From Cellulomonas sp. Leaf395 (GTDB lineage Bacteria > Actinomycetota > Actinomycetes > Actinomycetales > Cellulomonadaceae), in assembly GCF_001424125.1 (NCBI RefSeq), contig NZ_LMQI01000002.1, positions 372,001 to 436,000 on the forward strand: a DNA stretch of 64,000 nucleotides. The letters are read 5' to 3'. A program made the translations under genes and the position numbers. Below, in pieces: positions 59,228 to 64,000 of this stretch (its first letter is position 1; each line of letters begins with the position of its first letter). The notes under the pieces were generated by a model. That model was not told the origin of the DNA, ran no database searches, and saw nothing but the letters and a program-made list of their open reading frames with translations.

Positions 59228-59530
59228 ATGACATCGCACGACGAACGCAAGTCCGGGCAGGACCTCCAGAAGGTGATCCGGCTGATCACGCTGGCGCTGG
59301 CGGTCGCCGCCGTGGTCAAGGAGCTGCGCACCCCGCCCGAGGAACGCCAGTGGAACGGCGTCCTCGGCTTCGTGCCCTACGACTTCCGCGTCCCCACCTT
59401 CGCGCGGGTCAAGGAGCGGATGTGGGACCCGGAGAACGCGCACCTGCTCAACCCGCGCGTGTTCGGTGTCGGCTGGACCCTGAACGTCGGCCGGCTGGTC
59501 GAGCTCGTCCGCCAGCGGGTCTCCGCCTGA
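59228..59530 (+). CDS. DUF5808 domain protein
   Basis: A 100-residue protein with a short N-terminal helix (VIRLITLALAVAAVVKEL, possibly membrane-associated) and the DUF5808 motif WDPENAHLLNPRVFGVGWTLNVGR (about 66-89, in part WDPENAHLLNPRVFGVGW). Function unknown. ATG follows GAGGGGCCGAG. Followed by a strong hairpin. Confidence 0.82.
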   Translation: MTSHDERKSGQDLQKVIRLITLALAVAAVVKELRTPPEERQWNGVLGFVPYDFRVPTFARVKERMWDPENAHLLNPRVFGVGWTLNVGRLVELVRQRVSA

Positions 59531-59564
59531 CCTGCCGCGTCATCGACGCGAACCTGCCGGCGTT

Positions 59565-59600
59565 GACGGCGGCCACCCGGGCATCCGGGCGGCCGCCGTC
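59565..59600. terminator. bidirectional hairpin
   Basis: GACGGCGGCC-A-CCCGG (59565-59580), GCAT loop, CCGGG-C-GGCCGCCGTC (59585-59600). Fifteen paired bases interrupted by one mismatch, between convergent DUF5808 and phosphatase genes. Confidence 0.75.
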
Positions 59601-59605
59601 GACCG

Positions 59606-60922
59606 TCAGCGCCCGCCGCGCATCGCGTCCAGGACCACCGTGAACACGTCCGTGTTGTCCTGCGCCCGGGCCAACCGCTCGGCGCTCGGGCCCTCGGCCG
59701 TCAGCGGTGTCGCCGCCCCCGTGTGGCCGCCGGTCGTCCAGTCGACGGTGAACTCCAGGTCGCTTCCGGCGATCGGGAACGGCCCGTCCTCGAGGCTCCG
59801 CACGACGGCCGGATCGGTGCTCGCGGTGTCGCCCGACTCGTCGGCCGGGTCGACGTTCTCGATCGCCAGGCCGCCCGTCTCGTGGTCACCGACCACCACG
59901 ACCAGGGTGCCGGGGTGCTGCGCAGCGAACTGCCTGACCACCGCCACGGTCGCATCGAGCGCCTGACCCGCCTGGATGGTCCGGGCCGCGTTGTTGTTGT
60001 GCGCGAACTCGTCGATCGCCTCCTCCTCGACCATGAGGAAGAAGCCCTGCTTGTCCTGCGAGAGGATGTCGAGCGCCTTCTGGGTCATCGTCGTCAGCGG
60101 GACCACCGGGGCGTACTCGTCGCCCTGGCCCTCCGGGAACTGCTCGAACATCTCCTCGTTGGCGAACAGGCCGAGGACCCGGTCGGACCGGGTGGCCGCG
60201 AGCTCGTCGGGCGTGGAGACGTAGTCGTACCCCGCCCCCTCGGCCAGCTCGACGAGGTTGCCGATGGTGCTCTTGCTCACCTCGGGCCGCGGGTCCGCGG
60301 GGTCGTCGGGGTAGGCGCCCGGGTCCCCCACGGGGTACCACCAGTCCTCGCCGCCGCCGAGGATGACGTCGGGCTGGGTGACCTCGATGAACTGGCGGGC
60401 GATCTCGCTCTGGTCGCCGCGGTCCGGGACGTGGGAGCCGAACGCGGCGGGGGTCGCGTCCGTGACCTGCGCGGTGGAGACCAGCCCGGTCGCCTTGCGG
60501 AGGTCCTTCGCGTGCTCGAGAAGGGTCGGGACGGGGTTCCCGTCGACGTCGACCGAGACGGCGCCGTTGTAGGTCAGGACGCCGGTCGCGAACGCCGTGG
60601 CTCCGGCGGCGGAGTCGGTGACAGCCTCCTCAGGGTCCAGCGAGTCGGTGTGCGTCCAGCCGGCGTACCGCAGCGAGTCCATCTGCAGCTGCCCGTCCTT
60701 GCCGACGGTGGCCAGCCGCGTGGCGTCCCGCGCCGCGAGGCTCAGGCCGTCGCCGACCATGAAGATCACGTTCTTGGCCACGGTCCGGCCGCTGCCGCGA
60801 CCGCGGTCCTGCTCGTCCCGGTCACCCCCGCCGGCGACCCCGCTCGTCGTCAGCCCTGTGGCGAGCCCCGCCGCCAGCACAGCACTGCCGGCTCCCATCC
60901 ATGTGCGTCGTGAGTTGAGCAT
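59606..60922 (-). CDS. phoA: secreted alkaline phosphatase
   Basis: A 438-residue exported enzyme. Signal sequence about 1-30 with two Arg (NSRRTWMGAGSAVLAAG), possibly Tat-type. Metal-binding GDG at 57-59 (IFMVGDGLS), phospho-Ser104 in DSAAGATA, VEEEAIDEFAHNN (about 290) and GDHETGG (about 337) carry metal ligands. Releases phosphate outside the cell. A GTTCACC element upstream may be a PHO box. Confidence 0.9.
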   Translation of the reverse strand: MLNSRRTWMGAGSAVLAAGLATGLTTSGVAGGGDRDEQDRGRGSGRTVAKNVIFMVGDGLSLAARDATRLATVGKDGQLQMDSLRYAGWTHTDSLDPEEAVTDSAAGATAFATGVLTYNGAVSVDVDGNPVPTLLEHAKDLRKATGLVSTAQVTDATPAAFGSHVPDRGDQSEIARQFIEVTQPDVILGGGEDWWYPVGDPGAYPDDPADPRPEVSKSTIGNLVELAEGAGYDYVSTPDELAATRSDRVLGLFANEEMFEQFPEGQGDEYAPVVPLTTMTQKALDILSQDKQGFFLMVEEEAIDEFAHNNNAARTIQAGQALDATVAVVRQFAAQHPGTLVVVVGDHETGGLAIENVDPADESGDTASTDPAVVRSLEDGPFPIAGSDLEFTVDWTTGGHTGAATPLTAEGPSAERLARAQDNTDVFTVVLDAMRGGR

Positions 60923-61004
60923 CGTGTGCCGCCCCCTGGTCGAAACTTCATCGTTGCGACGTCGGCCCGGTTCTCGACCGTGCCGTCCATCGTTCGACCG
61001 TTCG

Positions 61005-61011
61005 GGTGAAC
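61005..61011 (-). promoter_or_regulatory. possible PHO-box element
   Basis: GTTCACC on the minus strand (61011-61005), the half repeat used by actinobacterial PhoP, about 83 bp upstream of the phosphatase start, followed by a loosely similar GGTCGAA. Only one unit is a clear match, and the site lies next to the end of the GH27 gene. Confidence 0.3.
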
Positions 61012-61031
61012 GCGCATCTCGAGCCGACCCG

Positions 61032-62342
61032 TCAGCGGGCCGGCCCGCTCCGCAGCAGGGCGGCACCGTGCGCATCGAGGACGACGTGCACCGCGGCGCT
61101 CCCCGGTGCGACCCCTCGAGCGGCGTCGCTCTGCTCCCGGACCCGGCTCGTCGCCAGAGCCGCGCCGGTCCACAGCTCGCGCACGTCGCCGTCGAGCGGG
61201 AGCCCGACGTTGCCCACGTCGAGCGCGACCGCCAGCGGGTCCGGACCGAGGTTGAACGCGGCGACGTACCGCTCGCCGGCGGGACCCGCGGCCGCCCAGA
61301 GGACGAGCGGCCCTTCGCGGAACACCTCACGGTTGCCGGTGGACGACGCGTGCACGGCCAGCACGTCGGGGTTCGTGAACAGGGCGACGGTGGCCGGGTC
61401 CGACGACGGCAGGTCGCCGCCGATCATGAGCGGGGACCGGGCGATGACCCACAGCGTCATGAGCGTGATGCGCTCGGCGGGGGTCAGCCGGTCGTCTCGC
61501 GGCTCGCCCCGCTCGGCGCGCAGCCCGACCCGGCCCAGCGGGAGCATGTCGCCGTCGGGCCAGCCGCGCTCGCCGGCGAAGGGGGCCCAGCGCGCGAACC
61601 GCGCGAAGTTGGGCTCGATGTCGTCCCAGGTGTCCCACAGGTCGTCACAGATGCGCCACATGGTGGCGTGGTCGCGCAGGTGCTCGAGTCGCGTCAACGA
61701 CAGGTCGCGCCCCGGAGAGAGGCTGAGCTGCACGGGCCGGCCGGACCGCTCGATCGCTCGCGCGTACGCCTCGATGTCCGCCGCCTGGTACGGCCAGAGC
61801 ATGTCGTCGGCCTTGATGAAGTCGACGCCCCACCCCGCGTACAGCGCCAGGGTGGAGTCGTAGTACGCCTGGGCCGCGGGGTGGGTGTGGTCGAGCCCCA
61901 GCATGTCGGGGTTCCACTCGCAGACGTTGGTGTCGTCCGCCACCTCGCCCGCGGTCGCACCCGCACCCCCGAGGACCGGGCAGTCGCGCTCGACGGCCAG
62001 CCGCGGGATGCCGCGCATCGTGTGGATGCCGAACCGCAGGCCCAGGGCGTGCACCCTCGCGGCGAGCGGCCCGAAGCCTGCACCGTCTGCCGCGCTCGGG
62101 AAGCGTCCCGGGTCCGGCAGCAGCCGGCCGTGCTCGTCCAGCTCCAGCGGGGCGCTCGCGTTGTAGCCGTGCGAGCGCGCCGTCGGGTCGGACCAGTCGA
62201 TGTCGACCACGACCGTGTCCCAGCCGAACGGCAGCAGGTGCTCGGCCATGAACTCGGCGTTGGCCAGCACCTCGGCCTCCGTCACCGTGGTGCCGTAGCA
62301 GTCCCAGCTGTTCCAGCCCATCGGCGGGCGCGTTGATGTCAC
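61032..62342 (-). CDS. GH27-like alpha-galactosidase
   Basis: A 436-residue glycosidase without signal peptide, so intracellular. N-terminal PPMGWNSWDCYGTTVTEAEV (about 6-25), nucleophile Asp179 in DFIKADDMLW, acid/base candidates in MWRICDDLWDTWDDI (about 228), and IARSPLMIGGD (about 303). Pattern is clan GH-D; could be alpha-galactosidase, arabinopyranosidase or isomaltodextranase. GTG start after GGTGGGGCG. Upstream are ManA and DUF4432 genes in the same direction. Confidence 0.85.
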   Translation of the reverse strand: MTSTRPPMGWNSWDCYGTTVTEAEVLANAEFMAEHLLPFGWDTVVVDIDWSDPTARSHGYNASAPLELDEHGRLLPDPGRFPSAADGAGFGPLAARVHALGLRFGIHTMRGIPRLAVERDCPVLGGAGATAGEVADDTNVCEWNPDMLGLDHTHPAAQAYYDSTLALYAGWGVDFIKADDMLWPYQAADIEAYARAIERSGRPVQLSLSPGRDLSLTRLEHLRDHATMWRICDDLWDTWDDIEPNFARFARWAPFAGERGWPDGDMLPLGRVGLRAERGEPRDDRLTPAERITLMTLWVIARSPLMIGGDLPSSDPATVALFTNPDVLAVHASSTGNREVFREGPLVLWAAAGPAGERYVAAFNLGPDPLAVALDVGNVGLPLDGDVRELWTGAALATSRVREQSDAARGVAPGSAAVHVVLDAHGAALLRSGPAR

Positions 62343-62433
62343 CGCCCCACCGTTTCACGCTGCGGGCGGTTCACGCGAAGCAGACGCAGCACCGCCGAGC
62401 ACGAGCACCAAGGTCTCCCCCGCGAGCCGACGA

Positions 62434-63420
62434 CTACGGGCGGGGTGGGCGGCAGACCACGACCTGAAGGTCAGGCCCCTCGATGGAGACCGGTCCGGCC
62501 GAGGCGGGCAGCAGAACCGTCTGTCCGCGTCGCAGCGGAGCCGACCCGCTGCCGGCGACGAGAGCGCCCGTCCCGTCGACCACGACGAGCACCGCGAATC
62601 CCGCGTCGAGCATCCGCGCACCGTTCCACCGCTCCACACGGAAGAACTCCGCCGCCCGAGACAGCAGGTCCCCCGAGGACGCCGCGGTCGCGCCCCGCAG
62701 CTGAGCGATCTCGTCCGCGGACCACCCCCGACGGTCGACGGCCGCGAGCGCGACGTCGAACCCGAGGCCCAGGTGCCCGTCGGCGGATCCGTCGATCTCG
62801 AACCCGGACCACTCCAGCAGGATCGACAGGTCGGTGGGCTCCTGCAGCTCGACGACAAACGCTCCCTGGCCGATCGCGTGCGGCAGACCGGCCGGGACCA
62901 GCACCGCGTCGCCGGCGTCGAGGTCGAGCACGTGCATCGCGCCGAGCATGGCGTCCGTGTCCTGCGTCCGGACCCAGGCGGCCAGCTCGTCGGCCGCGAG
63001 ATCCCGCGTGAAGCCCAGGTGCACGCGCGCGGGCTCGAGCACGATCCACGCCTCGGTCTTGCCGTGCGCGAGGCCGAGGTGCTCGGCGGCGAACGGGACG
63101 TCGGGGTGGAAGTGCACGGGCAGGCGCTGGCCGGCGTCGAGCAGCTTGACCAGCAGCGCGGGGTCCGATCCGAACGCGGCGACGTGCTCGGCCCCGAGCC
63201 ACGCGACGGGGTCGGCGTCGATCGCGTCGCGCAGGAGCCGACCATCGGGCAGGACCGTCAGCCCGACGGGCTCGTGACCGAACACCGACGTGGCGGACCC
63301 GACCCAGTCCTCGGGCTCGTGGCTCGCGGCCGCTCCGGTGCCGCGGAAGCCGGCGATCTGACGCCCGCCCGCGTAGAACCGGTCGGCGGGCTGGTTGGCG
63401 AGAAGGAACAGCGGCTTCAC
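62434..63420 (-). CDS. manA: mannose-6-phosphate isomerase-like cupin
   Basis: A 328-residue type I PMI-like protein. Metal site residues lie in VHFHPDVPFAAEHLGLAHGKTEAW (about 104-127, in pieces HFHPDVPF and HGKTEAW) and VPAGLPHAIGQG (about 173). Short form as in many Gram-positive bacteria. Interconverts mannose-6-P and fructose-6-P, though other sugars are possible. GTG start overlaps the stop of the DUF4432 gene (GTGA). Confidence 0.85.
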   Translation of the reverse strand: MKPLFLLANQPADRFYAGGRQIAGFRGTGAAASHEPEDWVGSATSVFGHEPVGLTVLPDGRLLRDAIDADPVAWLGAEHVAAFGSDPALLVKLLDAGQRLPVHFHPDVPFAAEHLGLAHGKTEAWIVLEPARVHLGFTRDLAADELAAWVRTQDTDAMLGAMHVLDLDAGDAVLVPAGLPHAIGQGAFVVELQEPTDLSILLEWSGFEIDGSADGHLGLGFDVALAAVDRRGWSADEIAQLRGATAASSGDLLSRAAEFFRVERWNGARMLDAGFAVLVVVDGTGALVAGSGSAPLRRGQTVLLPASAGPVSIEGPDLQVVVCRPPRP

Positions 63421-64000
63421 GAGAGTCCTTCGACAGCGATGCGGACGCCCGTGCGCCAGGTCGCGCCGGGCTCCAGCACCGGTGCGCCGGCGTTCGGTAG
63501 GTCGCGCTCCTGCCCGAACAGCGGGGCGTTGGTGGGTTCGACGCCGAGCACGTAGGCGCCGCGCGCGGGCCAGCTCCAGGTGCACAGGCGGGGCAGGGTC
63601 GCGCCGGTCCAGGTCACGACGACGTCGGGCCACTCCTCGTCGCCGACGAGGGTCGCCCTCGCACCGCGCACTCCGAGATGCTCGGCGACCACGGGGGCGA
63701 GGCCGGGTGCGGGCTCAGGGGTGATCAGTGGATGGCGGTCCGCCGGCAGCGGCTCACGGACGGCCCACTCGTCCGCGTCGACGTCCAGGCGCGCACCCGG
63801 TCGCAGGAACGGCGCCCCGAGGTTCACGTGGTACAGCAGCGGGACGCCGACGGTCCGGTCGCCGACGTTGCGGACCACGTCGCGCACCTCGACCGCGGGT
63901 GTCCCGGTCGACGCGACCACCTCGCGCTCGACGAGGATGCGCGACCCGCCGAGAGACGTGTGCGCGACGGTCCCGCGGACGGTCACCGTCCAGCCCTCGT
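63417..64000 (-). CDS. DUF4432/aldose 1-epimerase-like protein, partial
   Basis: C-terminal 194 residues of a galactose-mutarotase-fold protein: VRNVGDRTVGVPLLYHVNLGAPF (in part) with the conserved YHVNLG, then LGVEPTNAPLFG near the end, typical of the DUF4432 group. The frame stays open to the right edge; the start is outside the window. Coupled to manA, suggesting a sugar epimerase role in the same pathway. Confidence 0.85.
   Translation of the reverse strand, partial: EGWTVTVRGTVAHTSLGGSRILVEREVVASTGTPAVEVRDVVRNVGDRTVGVPLLYHVNLGAPFLRPGARLDVDADEWAVREPLPADRHPLITPEPAPGLAPVVAEHLGVRGARATLVGDEEWPDVVVTWTGATLPRLCTWSWPARGAYVLGVEPTNAPLFGQERDLPNAGAPVLEPGATWRTGVRIAVEGLS

Noticed and set aside
57080..59443. 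Antisense frame of 787 codons running over tetR and part of the dehydrogenase gene
   Set aside because: It is a shadow frame with no recognisable domain and would overlap two well-supported genes and the operator.

Overview
The window is very GC-rich DNA with strong G/C bias at third codon positions, many GTG starts and gene families typical of Actinomycetota: a PopR-type regulator next to a clpP pair, a DUF222/HNH protein, an ECF42-type sigma factor with a YCII/DGPF partner, type III PKS phenolic-lipid genes and a LexA box of the TCGAAC-N4-GTTCG type. Gene content (secreted GH43 arabinanase with a lectin domain, GH27, GH16-like protein) suggests a soil or plant-litter actinomycete, perhaps Cellulomonas or a relative; this is inference, since no rRNA is present. 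No rRNA, tRNA, CRISPR array, prophage or insertion sequence was found. Intergenic gaps are all under about 300 bp.

Layout. 1-2.1 kb: ABC permease, a MerR metal-type regulator and a YnfA protein. 2.2-4.8 kb: popR-like gene convergent with two coupled clpP genes, then a two-gene membrane protein/winged-helix operon that looks autoregulated. 4.8-6.3 kb: pentapeptide-repeat protein and PhnB-like protein. 6.3-9.9 kb: UbiA prenyltransferase divergent from a type III PKS, methyltransferase and flavin hydroxylase set resembling srsABC. 10-15.3 kb: NUDIX, then luxS-mtnN followed by prpD-prpB-prpC for propionyl-CoA catabolism. 15.3-18.5 kb: unknown protein, acylphosphatase, NYN/OST-HTH protein, PIN toxin-antitoxin pair. 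18.5-22.7 kb: GntR regulator divergent from an aldolase-HAD-DhaL-DhaK operon.

22.7-29.8 kb: mixed metabolic genes including a frameshifted GH16-like gene, a truncated SRPBCC remnant, RlmC, a lipoprotein and an SDR. 29.8-35.9 kb: a methyltransferase coupled to a hydrolase-glycosyltransferase fusion, then a large LuxR (LAL) regulator. 36-42.7 kb: HNH protein, DUF998-YCII-ECF sigma group, VOC and F420-type reductase with divergent MarR. 44.1-51.7 kb: purine degradation from guanine to allantoin (guanine deaminase, xanthine dehydrogenase with XdhC and a MocA-like cofactor enzyme, uricase, HIU hydrolase, OHCU decarboxylase). 52-59.6 kb: a 35-codon mini-gene, LexA-controlled dinB, secreted GH43, KstD-like dehydrogenase with TetR. 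59.6-64 kb: secreted alkaline phosphatase and a GH27-ManA-DUF4432 sugar group running off the right edge.

Across the window about 19 genes have a -10 element (TAnnnT or close) 7-8 bases before the start codon and no Shine-Dalgarno, the signature of leaderless mRNAs. Several short tandem repeat arrays (22, 27, 32 and about 62 bp units) sit at gene ends, and three strong hairpins separate convergent genes.
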